From contig NZ_CP071444.1 of assembly GCF_017352215.1 (NCBI RefSeq), positions 1 through 64,000 on the forward strand: DNA of 64,000 nt. The letters run 5' to 3'. The position numbers and the translations under genes are program-made. This stretch comes from Alkalibacter rhizosphaerae (GTDB lineage Bacteria; Bacillota; Clostridia; Eubacteriales; Alkalibacteraceae). Shown here piece by piece: positions 1 through 8,975 of the stretch (its first letter is position 1; every line of letters starts with the position of its first letter). Under the pieces are notes generated by a model that saw only the letters and a list, made by a program, of their open reading frames with translations, did not search any database and was not told the origin of the DNA.

Positions 1-17
1 AATTAGGGGAGGCAACG

Positions 18-1009
18 ATGAACAAACGAGCTACGATACGATATGCATTAAAGAAAAGTTTGCGGTTGGTCACGTTGCTGATAGCAATTTCCTTCATCAG
101 TTTCATGTTGATCAGTTTTTCACCCATCGATCCTATTCAGGCGTATGTGGGGGCGGACATGATGCGGGTAGGGCCGGAACAGCGGGAAATGATCGCGGCG
201 TACTGGGGTTGGATCAACCTCCAGTACAACAGTTTTTTCATTGGGGAGCTGCTGTATTGAAAGGAGATCTTGGGACATCCATGATCTTTCGAAGGCCGGT
301 GCTGGAAATCATACAAGAACGGTTTGTGGCGTCTCTTGCTTTGATGCTGATCGCCTGGGTCATGAGCGGTCTTTTGGGTTTTGTTCTTGGTATTTTGGCT
401 GGAATGAACGAGGGCAAGATGATCGATAAATCCATCAAATGGTATTGTTTGACACTGGCATCCACACCCACCTTTTGGCTGGGATTGCTGCTGTTGATCG
501 TTTTTGCAGTCAATCTTGGCTGGTTTCCCATTGGATTGGGTGTTCCCGCCGGTGTATTGGCGGAGAACGTGACCTTGGGAGATCGGATCCGGCACTTGAT
601 CCTGCCGGCGTTGACTCTGGGGATTCTAGGAGTTGCAAATGTGGCATTGCATACTCGTCAAAAGATGATCGAAATTTTGTCCAGCGAGTATGTGTTGTTT
701 GCTCGTGCCAGGGGTGAAAGTGGCTTTACATTGTTTTGGCGCCATGGTCTGCGCAATGTGGCTTTGCCGGCCATCACCCTCCAATTTGCAGGTTTTAGTG
801 AACTGTTTGGAGGAGCCGTATTGGCGGAACAGGTTTTTTCTTATCCGGGATTGGGACAAACAACGGTCCAAGCCGGGTTAAGGGGAGATGTGCCCCTGCT
901 TTTAGGTGTTGTGCTCTTTAGTGCCATCTTTGTTTTCTTTGGAAACCTGGTGGCGGATCTGATTTATCAAATCGTGGATCCAAGGATCTCCAAAGGAGGT
1001 TCGTGCTGA
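18..1009 (+). pseudogene. Nickel/peptide ABC transporter permease (NikB/DppB type), interrupted by one-base frameshift
   Basis: This would be the first inner-membrane permease of a nickel- or peptide-type ABC importer. It starts at ATG 18 behind GGGGAGG. The first frame gives a signal-anchor helix (residues about 15-37) and reads to AAYWG near base 207, then runs into a stop at 258-260. The second frame, open from about base 209, continues the family sequence exactly where expected (LDQPPVQQF, then GDLGTS). It carries the remaining helices and the EAA loop (about 650-760), and ends at 1009. Adding one G to the GGGG run at 205-208 would restore a single frame of about 330 codons, the usual family length. 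The downstream genes are intact, so this is either a recent mutation or a homopolymer sequencing error; a programmed shift is less likely. The substrate-binding protein gene is probably upstream of the window. Confidence 0.8.
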
Positions 1010-1872
1010 TGATCAAACCTTTGGAAACGACCATGAAGAAACGAGCTTTTTTAGGATTCAATAGAAGACAGAAGACGTTGACCACCATTATTTTTTCCGG
1101 AGCCATCCTTTTGGCCATCGTGATAGGTAATGCTGTCGTTGGTACGCAACAGCTGCAGACTTCTTTGGACATGCGAAACCTGTCTCCATCTCTGGAACAT
1201 TTATTTGGAACAGATTGGTTGGGAAGAGACATGTTTGCCCGTACGATCAAGGGATTGGCCTTGAGTCTGGGGGTGGGTGTGCTGGCTTCCACCACCAGTG
1301 CTTTAGTGGCGTTGGTCCTTGGTTTGATGGCAGCCACCTTGGGAAAGAAGGTGGATGCACTCATTTCCTGGTTGGTGGACCTGTTTCTCAGCGTGCCTCA
1401 TTTGGTGGCCCTGATCCTGATCTCCTTTGCACTTGGGGGAGGAATGAAAGGTGTGATCCTGGGTATAACATTTACCCACTGGCCAAGTTTGACCAGGATC
1501 ATCCGTGCAGAGGTTCTGCAGCTTCGAAACTCAGAGTTTGTGGAAGTATCCCGACAATTCGGAAAATCACCGGCATGGATCGCGATCCATCATATCTTGC
1601 CTCATTTGGCACCCCAATTGTTTGTCGGATTGGTCTTGCTGTTCCCACACGCTGTGCTGCATGAAGCGGCCATCACCTTTCTTGGATTCGGCCTCTCACC
1701 CCAGCAACCGGCCATAGGGATCATACTGTCGGAGTCCATGCGATATTTGTCCATTGGAATGTGGTGGTTGGCATTTTTCCCGGGTCTGGCTTTATTGATC
1801 ATGGTCCGTTCATTTGATGTGTTGGGAGATAACGTGTATTCATTGATGGATCCCTACAGGGGGCATGAATAA
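1009..1872 (+). CDS. ABC transporter permease, NikC/DppC type
   Basis: Second membrane subunit of the importer, 287 residues, close to the family norm. There is an N-terminal helix near residues 22-45 and a typical BPD_transp_1 region with the EAA-like loop around EVSRQFGKSPAW (about residues 180-190). It ends in the family C-terminus SLMDPYRGH. ATG 1009 is chosen because AAAGGAGGT at 992-1000 lies eight bases upstream, and the ATG overlaps the previous stop as TGATG. The GTG at 1003 sits almost inside the ribosome site. The gene is translationally coupled to the frameshifted permease, so a real frameshift there would also reduce its expression. Substrate (nickel, oligopeptide or other) cannot be decided from the permease alone. 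Confidence 0.9.
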   Translation: MIKPLETTMKKRAFLGFNRRQKTLTTIIFSGAILLAIVIGNAVVGTQQLQTSLDMRNLSPSLEHLFGTDWLGRDMFARTIKGLALSLGVGVLASTTSALVALVLGLMAATLGKKVDALISWLVDLFLSVPHLVALILISFALGGGMKGVILGITFTHWPSLTRIIRAEVLQLRNSEFVEVSRQFGKSPAWIAIHHILPHLAPQLFVGLVLLFPHAVLHEAAITFLGFGLSPQQPAIGIILSESMRYLSIGMWWLAFFPGLALLIMVRSFDVLGDNVYSLMDPYRGHE

Positions 1873-1908
1873 GATGAACGGGCGATACGAGAAGAGGAGG
1901 ATTCTTCC

Positions 1909-2859
1909 ATGACATCAACAAATTGGAGCCATGAAAATGCAATGTTAAAGGTGGAGGATCTGTCCGTGTCCTTTGTTCAGTATACGAAAGGATTGAAACA
2001 AAAAGACCTGAAGGTCATAACCAGTTTAAACATTGATATCATGCCAGGCGAGGTGTTGGCAGTGGTTGGATCCAGCGGTTCCGGAAAGAGCTTGCTGGCT
2101 CATGCCATCTTGGGGATTTTGCCCACCAATGCAACGGTAAATGGCACGATGATGTACAAAGGAGAAGCTTTGACGACAAAGCGCCAACAGTCGCTTCGGG
2201 GAAAGGAGATCGCCTTGGTGCCCCAATCGGTGAAGTATCTGGATCCTTTGATGAAAGTAGGCAAACAGGTACAATCTGCAGTGCGAAAAGGAGATCCTGT
2301 AAAAGCACAAAAGGATGTATTTGCCAGATATCATTTAAAATCTGGAGTTGACGGTCAATATCCGTACCAACTATCCGGTGGGATGTCAAGAAGGGTCCTG
2401 GTATCCACTGCCGTAGTAAGTGGTGCATCATTGATCATAGCAGATGAACCGACACCCGGTATGGATACAGCGGCAGTCCAGGAATCCATTCGCGATTTGA
2501 GAAAGCTGGCGGATGAAGGTGCAGCGGTCATGATGATCACCCACGACATCGATACTGCATTGAAAATCGCCGATCGCATTGCAGTATTTTATGCAGGTAC
2601 AACGGTTGAGGTGGCACCAGTATCCGATTTCGAAGGCAGAGGTGAAAAGCTTCGTCATCCTTACAGCAAAGCGTTGTGGAGAGCACTTCCGCAAAATGAA
2701 TTTTTGCCGATTGAAGGATTTCAACCGTTGCCGAGTGCTTTGCCACCGGGTTGTCTGTTTGCACCCAGATGTTCCATGGCGACGCCGGAGTGCAGTGCAG
2801 GTCAACCGGAAGCAAGAGAACTTCGGGACGGAATGGTGAGGTGTATCCATGCAACTTAA
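1909..2859 (+). CDS. ABC transporter ATP-binding protein, DppD/NikD type
   Basis: First ATPase of the importer, 316 residues, cytoplasmic. It has Walker A GSSGSGKS (about residues 57-64), signature LSGGMSRRV (M replaces the usual Q), Walker B LIIADEPT and the H-loop ITHD. The C-terminal extension contains the oligopeptide-transporter motif PPGCLFAPRC followed by a second Cys pair, which is characteristic of the Opp/Dpp/Nik ATPases. A strong ribosome site GAGGAGG precedes ATG 1909. The C-terminus overlaps the next ATPase gene by 11 bases, so the two are probably translated in a coupled way. Confidence 0.9.
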   Translation: MTSTNWSHENAMLKVEDLSVSFVQYTKGLKQKDLKVITSLNIDIMPGEVLAVVGSSGSGKSLLAHAILGILPTNATVNGTMMYKGEALTTKRQQSLRGKEIALVPQSVKYLDPLMKVGKQVQSAVRKGDPVKAQKDVFARYHLKSGVDGQYPYQLSGGMSRRVLVSTAVVSGASLIIADEPTPGMDTAAVQESIRDLRKLADEGAAVMMITHDIDTALKIADRIAVFYAGTTVEVAPVSDFEGRGEKLRHPYSKALWRALPQNEFLPIEGFQPLPSALPPGCLFAPRCSMATPECSAGQPEARELRDGMVRCIHAT

Positions 2860-3442
2860 AGGGGAAAATATTGGATTTCGATACGATAATGGTCCATGGA
2901 TCTTGCAGGACATGAATTTTTCCATAGAATCCGGAGAAGTGGTCGGGATCATGGGATCAAGCGGGTGTGGAAAAACCACATTAGGAAGGATCCTGGCAGG
3001 TTATGAAGATCCTCAAGTAGGAAAAGTGACTTTGAATGGAGAGGCATTGCCGAAGAGAACCTATAATCCGGTTCAATTGGTTTTTCAACATCCGGAAAAA
3101 GCTGTCAATGGACGATGGCACATGAAAAATACATTGCAAGAAGGTTGGGATCCTCAAGATGAAATTTTAGAGGCTCTTGGCATCGAAAAAGCATGGTTGA
3201 AGCGTTGGCCCAATGAACTTTCCGGTGGAGAGCTTCAACGATTTTGTGTGGCGCGAGCTCTTGGATCGAAAACTAAATTCTTGATTGCAGACGAGATGAC
3301 CACCATGCTGGATGCCATCACCCAGGCCCAAATTTGGCATGTAGTACGGGATGTGGCAAGAAAGCAGGATATCGGGCTGGTCGTTATAAGTCATGAAGAA
3401 CATTTGATCAAACGATTGTGCGACCGGGTCGTGAAATTGTAA
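2849..3442 (+). CDS. ABC transporter ATP-binding protein, DppF/NikE type (short)
   Basis: Second ATPase of the importer, 197 residues. It has Walker A GSSGCGKTT, signature LSGGELQRF, Walker B FLIADEMT and H-loop ISHEEH. The protein ends about 15 residues after the H-loop. It is therefore a minimal nucleotide-binding domain without the C-terminal oligopeptide extension present in its partner. This shortness is seen in several nickel/metallophore-type importers and fits nickel or a small metal chelate better than long peptides, but that is only a hint. Start ATG 2849 has GAGGTG upstream and overlaps the partner gene. It is the last gene of the operon. Confidence 0.88.
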   Translation: MQLKGENIGFRYDNGPWILQDMNFSIESGEVVGIMGSSGCGKTTLGRILAGYEDPQVGKVTLNGEALPKRTYNPVQLVFQHPEKAVNGRWHMKNTLQEGWDPQDEILEALGIEKAWLKRWPNELSGGELQRFCVARALGSKTKFLIADEMTTMLDAITQAQIWHVVRDVARKQDIGLVVISHEEHLIKRLCDRVVKL

Positions 3443-3451
3443 AGAGGCAAA

Positions 3452-3515
3452 GCTTGAGTGGGGACGGTGCTTGAGTGGGGACGGTGACTTTTTTGCAAAA
3501 AAGTCACCGTCCCCA
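3452..3515. repeat. 17-base tandem repeat plus perfect 40-base palindrome (REP-like)
   Basis: The 17-mer GCTTGAGTGGGGACGGT occurs twice head to tail at 3452-3468 and 3469-3485. The second copy runs into a perfect palindrome, 3476-3515, with arms TGGGGACGGTGACTTTTTT around a GC centre. Transcribed from either strand it would fold into a very stable hairpin, and it could terminate both the ABC operon (plus) and the DUF2202 gene (minus). The GGGGACGGT...ACCGTCCCC core resembles palindromes found near REP-associated tyrosine transposases in many bacteria; that resemblance is from memory. No such transposase is encoded here. Confidence 0.85.
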
Positions 3516-3556
3516 TTTTAGAGTCTCCGCCTTACCTACTCGATTTGACCAAATTC

Positions 3557-4225
3557 TCAGGATAATCGATCTACTTGTTTTTGGAATGCCAGCAAATGGC
3601 TTTCAGAGCCATTTTTCAAAGCGATGAATACTTGCTCAATATTTTCCGGTAGCTCGTATTCCAAAAATCTCTCGTACATGGCGATATTGTCGATTTCCGC
3701 TTGAACACCGGTTTGTGCTGCTTGAAGAAGATCCTCGGGTATGATCGAATGGTCACTGGAGGTATCTTCCGGGAACGCCAAGCCATAGGAATCATAGACT
3801 TCCTGCAGGAATGACAGATGCATTTCTTCGGATCGTTTGATATTTGCATAGGGATTTTGATTGCCAAATTTATCCATGATCGCTACGTATTCACCATGTG
3901 CCAAATATTCATCTTGGACTGCATAAGTCAACATGTCGATCAGGGTCAAGTCTTCATCGGCCAAGGCCCCCAAAGCACCATAACCATCCAGGGACAATGC
4001 TGCCTGATCTACAGACAAAGGATCCGGAGTTGGATTGATCTCATGGTCTGGTCGAATGACCTCATCCACGGGAGCATCTGTTGATGTTTGGTTTTGCGGT
4101 TCTTCATTGTTGGTGGGATCTGTTGTTGTATTGCTGCAGGAAACGGCCAGCAGCATGGCGAAAACCAGCAATAGCAGAAAACCTCTTTTTAGAAAGCTGT
4201 CTTTTGAAAGGTTGATATTTTTCAT
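3557..4225 (-). CDS. DUF2202 ferritin-like lipoprotein
   Basis: A 222-residue exported lipoprotein. The N-terminus has a charged stretch, a hydrophobic core and the lipobox LAVSC (Cys about residue 30). A Thr/Asn/Pro-rich linker follows, then an all-helical domain with Glu and His at regular spacing (LTYAVQDEYLAHGEY, RSEEMHLSFL, AEIDNIAMYERFL, ESHLLAF). Those are hallmarks of DUF2202, a ferritin-like family expected to bind a di-metal centre. The start ATG 4225 is preceded by GAGGTGA; the GTG at 4234 lies inside that ribosome site. Function in the family is not established. A role in metal or oxidative chemistry at the cell surface is inference. It is a single-gene unit. Confidence 0.85.
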   Translation of the reverse strand: MKNINLSKDSFLKRGFLLLLVFAMLLAVSCSNTTTDPTNNEEPQNQTSTDAPVDEVIRPDHEINPTPDPLSVDQAALSLDGYGALGALADEDLTLIDMLTYAVQDEYLAHGEYVAIMDKFGNQNPYANIKRSEEMHLSFLQEVYDSYGLAFPEDTSSDHSIIPEDLLQAAQTGVQAEIDNIAMYERFLEYELPENIEQVFIALKNGSESHLLAFQKQVDRLS

Positions 4226-4386
4226 TTGATTCACCTCAAATCAAGTTATTTTTGCTTTACACCTTCATCATATACCTGTTTTGTGTCTTTTAGATGGCAA
4301 AGCAGGTCCATTTTCATGGATGGGTTTCTTTTCATGATGAAAGATTTTATGGAATTTGATATGATGGTATAGAGGGGGGTGTCGGC

Positions 4387-5385
4387 GTGGAAGATCTATA
4401 TGTCGTCACCGGCGCGTCCGGTCATTTGGGGAATGTAATGGCCCGTACATTGGTACAACACGGGTGTTGTGTCTGGGTATTTCTTTTTACAGGGGAGAAC
4501 AATGTAGTCGAAGGTGTCAAAAGAGTTTTCCATGGAGATGTATGCGAAAAAAACTCTTTGGATGTAGTCTTTCAAGCGGCAGGGGATCAAAATATTATTT
4601 TCATTCACTGTGCAGGTATCGTCAGCATCAAATCCCGATATTTTCAACATTTGCATGACGTTAACGTCGGCGGGACAAAAAATGTTGTGGACCTATGTTT
4701 GAAATACAAAGTGAAAAAGTTGATCTACGTCAGTTCGGTCCATGCCATACCAGAAAATCCACCAGGATCAGAAGTGACTGAAACGGAAGAATTCGATCCA
4801 AATAAAGTGGTGGGTCATTATGCCAAGACGAAAGCAGAAGCTACGAAATATGTATTGGACGCACGAGCCAATGGTTTGAATGTTCACGTGATCCACCCTT
4901 CAGGGATCATCGGTCCATATGATTATGGGAACGGCCACATGACCACCATGATCATGGATTATTGCAATAATCGACTTTGGGCAGGCATGAGTGGCGGATA
5001 TGACTTTGTAGATGTTCGAGATGTAGCGGAAGGGATCTGGCATAGTTGCAATTTAGGAAGACCAGGAGCCTGTTATATCATGTCCAATCAATACTATACC
5101 ATTAAAGAAATATTTAACGTAATGTACGAGGTGACTGGCAAGAAAAAGATACGATATTTTTTGCCGTTATGGTTTGTCAAGTTGACAGCGCCATTTTCAG
5201 AATTATATTATCGAGTACTTCACCAGTCTCCATTGTATACGGCTTACTCGATCTATACACTGATGGCCAATAATCGATATTCTCATCAAAAGGCGACCAG
5301 GGAACTGGGCTATAAACCCAGAGATATTGCAGAAACGTTGAAAGATACGGTTCAATGGCTGAAAGAGGCCGGACGGATCAAGTAA
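4387..5385 (+). CDS. NAD(P)-dependent epimerase/dehydratase, extended SDR
   Basis: A 332-residue extended short-chain dehydrogenase. The Rossmann motif TGASGHLG is at residues 9-16. The catalytic motif YxxxK appears as YAKTK in GHYAKTKAEA, and the catalytic Ser region is VSSVHA. It belongs with 3-beta-hydroxysteroid dehydrogenase/NDP-sugar epimerase-like enzymes; the substrate is unknown. The C-terminal part around 5150-5250 is more hydrophobic and aromatic (FLPLWFVKLTAPF), as in membrane-associated 3-beta-HSD-like members. Start is GTG 4387 behind a GAGGGGGG stretch. The next gene follows after 18 bases and is probably co-transcribed. Confidence 0.85.
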   Translation: MEDLYVVTGASGHLGNVMARTLVQHGCCVWVFLFTGENNVVEGVKRVFHGDVCEKNSLDVVFQAAGDQNIIFIHCAGIVSIKSRYFQHLHDVNVGGTKNVVDLCLKYKVKKLIYVSSVHAIPENPPGSEVTETEEFDPNKVVGHYAKTKAEATKYVLDARANGLNVHVIHPSGIIGPYDYGNGHMTTMIMDYCNNRLWAGMSGGYDFVDVRDVAEGIWHSCNLGRPGACYIMSNQYYTIKEIFNVMYEVTGKKKIRYFLPLWFVKLTAPFSELYYRVLHQSPLYTAYSIYTLMANNRYSHQKATRELGYKPRDIAETLKDTVQWLKEAGRIK

Positions 5386-5403
5386 ATACGAAGGAGGCTA
5401 CTC

Positions 5404-6756
5404 TTGATAGGCAGATTGATATTTTTAGTCTTATTGATCGGTGTAAATGCATATTTTGCTGCTTCAGAAATCGCATTGATCACTTTAAACGATAACAAAT
5501 TAAAAAGAATGGCGGAGGATGGGAATCCAAAAGCCATCCAGTTGACAAAACTGCTTAAAGAACCCAGCGGATTTTTGGCAACGATACAAATAGGGATCAC
5601 ATTGGCCGGTTTTCTGGCCAGTGCTTTTGCTGCAGAGTCTTTTGCAGATCCAATCGTAGGATCATTGATCGGTTGGGGTGTTCCGGTCGCAGAATCCATT
5701 TTGCGAGTCAGCATCGTTGTTGTCATTACAGTCATCCTATCCTATTTTACCTTGGTTTTTGGAGAACTAGTGCCTAAGAGGGTGGGAATGAAAAAAGCGG
5801 AAAAGATTGCATTTTTTGTGGTGAAAAGCTTGGTGATCCTCGCCAAACTGGCGCATCCTTTTGTCAAAATCTTGACGGCATCCACCAATTTCGTTGTTCG
5901 TTTGTTCGGCATCGATCCCAATGCGGTAGATGATGAAGTAACAGAAGAAGAAATTCGCATGATGGTGGATGTTGGCGAGGAGATCGGTGCCATAGACCAA
6001 AGAGAAAAAACCATGATCAACAATATTTTTGAATTTAATGATAAGACAGTAGAAGAGATCATGACCCATCGAATGGAATTGGTGGGCGTTCCTTCCGATA
6101 TCTCTTTGCATGAGCTGATGGCAGTATTGGAAAACAAGACTTTTTCCCGGATCCCAGTGTACGAAGGAAGTTTGGATCAGATCATTGGCATTTTGCACGT
6201 GAAGGATCTGCTGTCTTTGATTGCAACGAAAAAAGAAGGATTTGACATTTTAGATCATGTAAGGAAACCATATTTTGTTCCTGTTACAAAAAAAATCGAT
6301 TCCCTGTTTTTAGACCTACAACAGGAAAAAACACACATGGCAATCGTTATTGATGAATATGGAGGTACTGCTGGCATCGTTACATTGGAAGATCTGGTGG
6401 AAGAGATCGTTGGGAATATTTTTGATGAATACGACAGGGACGAGGACATGGAATTCAGGCAAGTGGATGAACAAAATTTTGAAGCGAAGGGGACAATTCG
6501 TTTGGACGAGTTGCAGGAACTTATAAAAGTCGAATTGCCTGTTGACGAATTCGAAACGTTGAATGGCTTGCTGATCAGCTTGTTCGGAAACGTCCTGCCG
6601 ACAGGGCCTACTGGAGAAGTACGATATGATAACTTATTGATGCAGGTGATGGAAGTAAGCGACAAACGAATCGAAAAAGTTCGAATTAAAAAAACATCGA
6701 TCCAAAGCAACGACAAACCAAAAGGCATGGGAGAGAATGGATTTAAAGATTTCTAA
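5404..6756 (+). CDS. CNNM/HlyC-CorC family membrane protein (hemolysin-like)
   Basis: A 450-residue inner-membrane protein with the full family architecture. There is an N-terminal DUF21/CNNM membrane domain with about four hydrophobic segments (residues 1-160), two CBS domains (about 205-330; EEIMTHRMELVGVP and DEYGGTAGIVTLEDLVEEIVG are typical), and a C-terminal CorC_HlyC domain. Family members are implicated in magnesium/cobalt efflux or ion homeostasis, and the hemolysin name is historical. Start is TTG 5404, with GGAGG at 5393-5397 six bases upstream. It sits just before tRNA-Gly, without a clear terminator between. Confidence 0.9.
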   Translation: MIGRLIFLVLLIGVNAYFAASEIALITLNDNKLKRMAEDGNPKAIQLTKLLKEPSGFLATIQIGITLAGFLASAFAAESFADPIVGSLIGWGVPVAESILRVSIVVVITVILSYFTLVFGELVPKRVGMKKAEKIAFFVVKSLVILAKLAHPFVKILTASTNFVVRLFGIDPNAVDDEVTEEEIRMMVDVGEEIGAIDQREKTMINNIFEFNDKTVEEIMTHRMELVGVPSDISLHELMAVLENKTFSRIPVYEGSLDQIIGILHVKDLLSLIATKKEGFDILDHVRKPYFVPVTKKIDSLFLDLQQEKTHMAIVIDEYGGTAGIVTLEDLVEEIVGNIFDEYDRDEDMEFRQVDEQNFEAKGTIRLDELQELIKVELPVDEFETLNGLLISLFGNVLPTGPTGEVRYDNLLMQVMEVSDKRIEKVRIKKTSIQSNDKPKGMGENGFKDF

Positions 6757-6803
6757 AATTTGTTCTTTACATTTTCGCTGGTATGGCTTATTATAGCTTT
6801 ATT

Positions 6804-6877
6804 GCGGGTGTAGCTCAGTGGTAGAGCCCTGGCTTCCCAAGCCAGTCGCGAGGGTTCGATTCCCTTCACCCGCTCCA
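6804..6877 (+). tRNA. tRNA-Gly (anticodon CCC)
   Basis: A complete cloverleaf of 74 bases including the encoded CCA end. The acceptor stem is GCGGGTG/CACCCGC with discriminator T. The D-arm is GCTCAGTGGTAGAGC. The anticodon arm is CTGGC-TTCCCAA-GCCAG, placing CCC in the anticodon. The T-arm contains GGTTCGATTCC. The CCC anticodon reads GGG codons only, so another glycine tRNA must exist elsewhere in the genome. Confidence 0.97.
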
Positions 6878-6888
6878 ATGGATCTATG

Positions 6889-6912
6889 CGCAGAGAAGTC
6901 TGCGTTTTTTTT
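6889..6912 (+). terminator. Intrinsic terminator after tRNA-Gly
   Basis: Stem CGCAGA / TCTGCG around the loop GAAG, immediately followed by a run of eight T. It lies 12 bases after the tRNA 3' end. The next 180 bases up to the fol promoter hold no gene that I can support. Confidence 0.85.
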
Positions 6913-7094
6913 ATTTTTTAATACTGACGTATGACTGAGTGAGTAAAACTGGAGAATACATTTTATAGTCAAAGGAGATCATTTCTGCAGCCCATTTGTA
7001 CAAGCCTATGAAAAGACCATTAGCCTGGATGTTCACAATTACTAGAAACATATTCTATCACACGATTATGTAACGGAGTGCTTTCTTGCACAAT

Positions 7095-7124
7095 TTGATA
7101 AAACTTGGAGAAGCAGGGTATAAT
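7095..7124 (+). promoter_or_regulatory. Promoter of the folate operon
   Basis: TTGATA at 7095-7100 and perfect TATAAT at 7119-7124 are separated by 18 bases. The expected transcription start is near 7131, which makes the GTG at 7133 an unlikely start and supports ATG 7181 for folE. I looked for a tetrahydrofolate riboswitch in 6913-7180 and saw none. Confidence 0.75.
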
Positions 7125-7180
7125 GTGATTATGTGAATGTATTTTTCGGAAGAGAAACACAGTGGACAGGAGGGTATAGA

Positions 7181-7741
7181 ATGGACAAGGAAAGAATTGA
7201 AAAAGCCGTACGAGAAATTTTAATAGCGGTTGGAGAAGATCCAGACAGGGAAGGGTTGTTGGATACTCCCAAGCGGATCGCTAAAATGTATGAAGAAATA
7301 TTTTCCGGTTTGACAGACGATCCCAGCAAACACCTGGAAATCTACTTTCAGCAAGAGAAATATGAAGAATTGGTCTTGGTCAAGGATATCCCGTTCCATT
7401 CGGTTTGCGAGCATCATTTGGTTCCTTTTTTTGGCAAAGCGCACGTCGGTTATCTGCCTAAAAACGGGAAACTGACTGGCTTGAGCAAATTGGCAAGAGT
7501 TGTCGAAACCGTAGCAAAAAGACCGCAGCTGCAGGAAAGACTCACAGCAACTGTTGCAGATATCATCCAGGAGAAGCTGGAACCATATGGAGTCATCGTT
7601 GTGATCGAGGCGGAACACATGTGCATGACCATGAGAGGCGTCAAAAAGCCCGGATCCAAGACCATCACATCTGCAGTACGTGGAGTCTTTGCCAGCGATG
7701 CAAAAGCACGTTCTGAAGTGATGTCCTTTATTAAATTTTAA
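7181..7741 (+). CDS. folE: GTP cyclohydrolase I
   Basis: Converts GTP to 7,8-dihydroneopterin triphosphate, the first step of folate synthesis. It is 186 residues, the standard length of the compact bacterial enzyme. The zinc-binding motif VCEHH (C76, H78/H79) and the second zinc cysteine C148 in MCMTMRG are present, as are the GTP-binding LSKLARVVE and RPQLQERLT stretches. Start ATG 7181 has AGGAGGG six bases upstream, inside the predicted transcript. It is first in an operon with folP, folB and folK. Confidence 0.96.
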   Translation: MDKERIEKAVREILIAVGEDPDREGLLDTPKRIAKMYEEIFSGLTDDPSKHLEIYFQQEKYEELVLVKDIPFHSVCEHHLVPFFGKAHVGYLPKNGKLTGLSKLARVVETVAKRPQLQERLTATVADIIQEKLEPYGVIVVIEAEHMCMTMRGVKKPGSKTITSAVRGVFASDAKARSEVMSFIKF

Positions 7742-7756
7742 AGAATAGACGACAAG

Positions 7757-8617
7757 ATGAATAGAAAAACATTGCAGATCCACGTACCTATATTAGAGCA
7801 AACAATAGAGGGAAAACAATTTGAGTATGGCAAGCAAACCTACATCATGGGGATATTGAATGTTACGCCCGATTCTTTTTCCGATGGTGGAGATTTTGTT
7901 GATGCACAAAAGGCTTTTGATCATGCAGTTGATATGCTCAAAGACGGGGCCCACATAATCGATATTGGTGGAGAATCTACACGACCGGGTTTTACACCGG
8001 TTACAGCAGAAGAAGAAATCAAAAGAACCGTCCCTGTGATCAAATTGCTGCGGGAAAAAACGAATGCCATCATTTCTGTGGACACCACGAAAGCGGTGGT
8101 GGCGGAAGAAGCCATTAAAAATGGAGCACATATCATCAATGACATCTGGGGATTGCAAAAGGATCCGGAAATGATTGCCGTAGCGGCAAAATATCAGGTT
8201 CCGGTGGTGATCATGCACAATCAGGATGGAACCTACTATGAAGGAGACATGATGGAGAGCATCATTCGATTTTTGAAGGAGTCCATCGCCATTGCCATAA
8301 AAGGTGGTTTAAAAAAAGAAAACATCATTCTGGATCCAGGAGTTGGATTCGGGAAAACTTCGGAGCAAAACATGGTGCTCATGACCCGGTTGAAAGAAAT
8401 TCGGGATATGGGTTACCCAGTATTGCTTGGTACTTCGCGTAAATCCATGATCGGTAAGATTTTGGATGTTCCTGCAAAAGAAAGGGTCTTTGGTACGGTG
8501 GCAACTACTGTAATGGGGATCTTGCAGGGAATGGATATCGTACGAGTCCATGATGTGAAGGAAAATGCCGAGGCTGCAAAAGTGACGGATGTTATTGTGA
8601 GGGTAAACAATGGATAA
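7757..8617 (+). CDS. folP: Dihydropteroate synthase
   Basis: Condenses 6-hydroxymethyl-dihydropterin pyrophosphate with p-aminobenzoate to form dihydropteroate; it is the sulfonamide target. 286 residues forming a TIM barrel. The two family signatures are clear: IMGILNVTPDSFSDGG near residue 31 and DIGGESTRPG near residue 72. Later motifs include IINDIWG, ILDPGVGFGK and GTSRKS. The ribosome site before ATG 7757 is weak, so it may rely on coupling with folE 15 bases upstream. Its end overlaps folB by eight bases. Confidence 0.96.
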   Translation: MNRKTLQIHVPILEQTIEGKQFEYGKQTYIMGILNVTPDSFSDGGDFVDAQKAFDHAVDMLKDGAHIIDIGGESTRPGFTPVTAEEEIKRTVPVIKLLREKTNAIISVDTTKAVVAEEAIKNGAHIINDIWGLQKDPEMIAVAAKYQVPVVIMHNQDGTYYEGDMMESIIRFLKESIAIAIKGGLKKENIILDPGVGFGKTSEQNMVLMTRLKEIRDMGYPVLLGTSRKSMIGKILDVPAKERVFGTVATTVMGILQGMDIVRVHDVKENAEAAKVTDVIVRVNNG

Positions 8618-8975
8618 GATCATCATGAAAAATCTAGGATTTTATGGATATCACGGCGTGTTGGAAGAAGAAAAACGACTGGGTCAGCGCTTTTTTGTGG
8701 ATGCCGTCCTGCATTTGGATCTGTCGGTGGCTGGAAAAACGGATGATCTAAATAAAACCGTTCATTATGGATTGGTTTATGAAACTATCAAAAAGCAGGT
8801 AGAAGAGAAACGATATGACTTGATCGAAGCATTGGGAGAAAATATTTGCAAAGACGTTTTAAAGGAGTTTCCAAACATTATAAAGATCGTTGTTCAGATT
8901 CGAAAACCGCAAGCACCTGTAGTGGGATTGTTTGATTACATGGCCGTTGAACTGGAAAGGACACAAGAATTATGA
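8610..8975 (+). CDS. folB: Dihydroneopterin aldolase
   Basis: Converts dihydroneopterin to 6-hydroxymethyl-dihydropterin and glycolaldehyde. 121 residues, the usual size for this tunnel-fold enzyme. Recognised by MDKIIMKNLGFYGYHGVLEEEK at the N-terminus (catalytic Tyr/His region and GVLEEEK) and by the C-terminal IRKPQAP motif. It overlaps folP by eight bases and folK by four, a tight translationally coupled arrangement. Confidence 0.95.
   Translation: MDKIIMKNLGFYGYHGVLEEEKRLGQRFFVDAVLHLDLSVAGKTDDLNKTVHYGLVYETIKKQVEEKRYDLIEALGENICKDVLKEFPNIIKIVVQIRKPQAPVVGLFDYMAVELERTQEL

Noticed and set aside
6913-7180. Possible tetrahydrofolate riboswitch before folE
   Set aside because: No recognisable THF-riboswitch core or pseudoknot; a strong promoter at 7095-7124 leaves only about 50 bases of leader.
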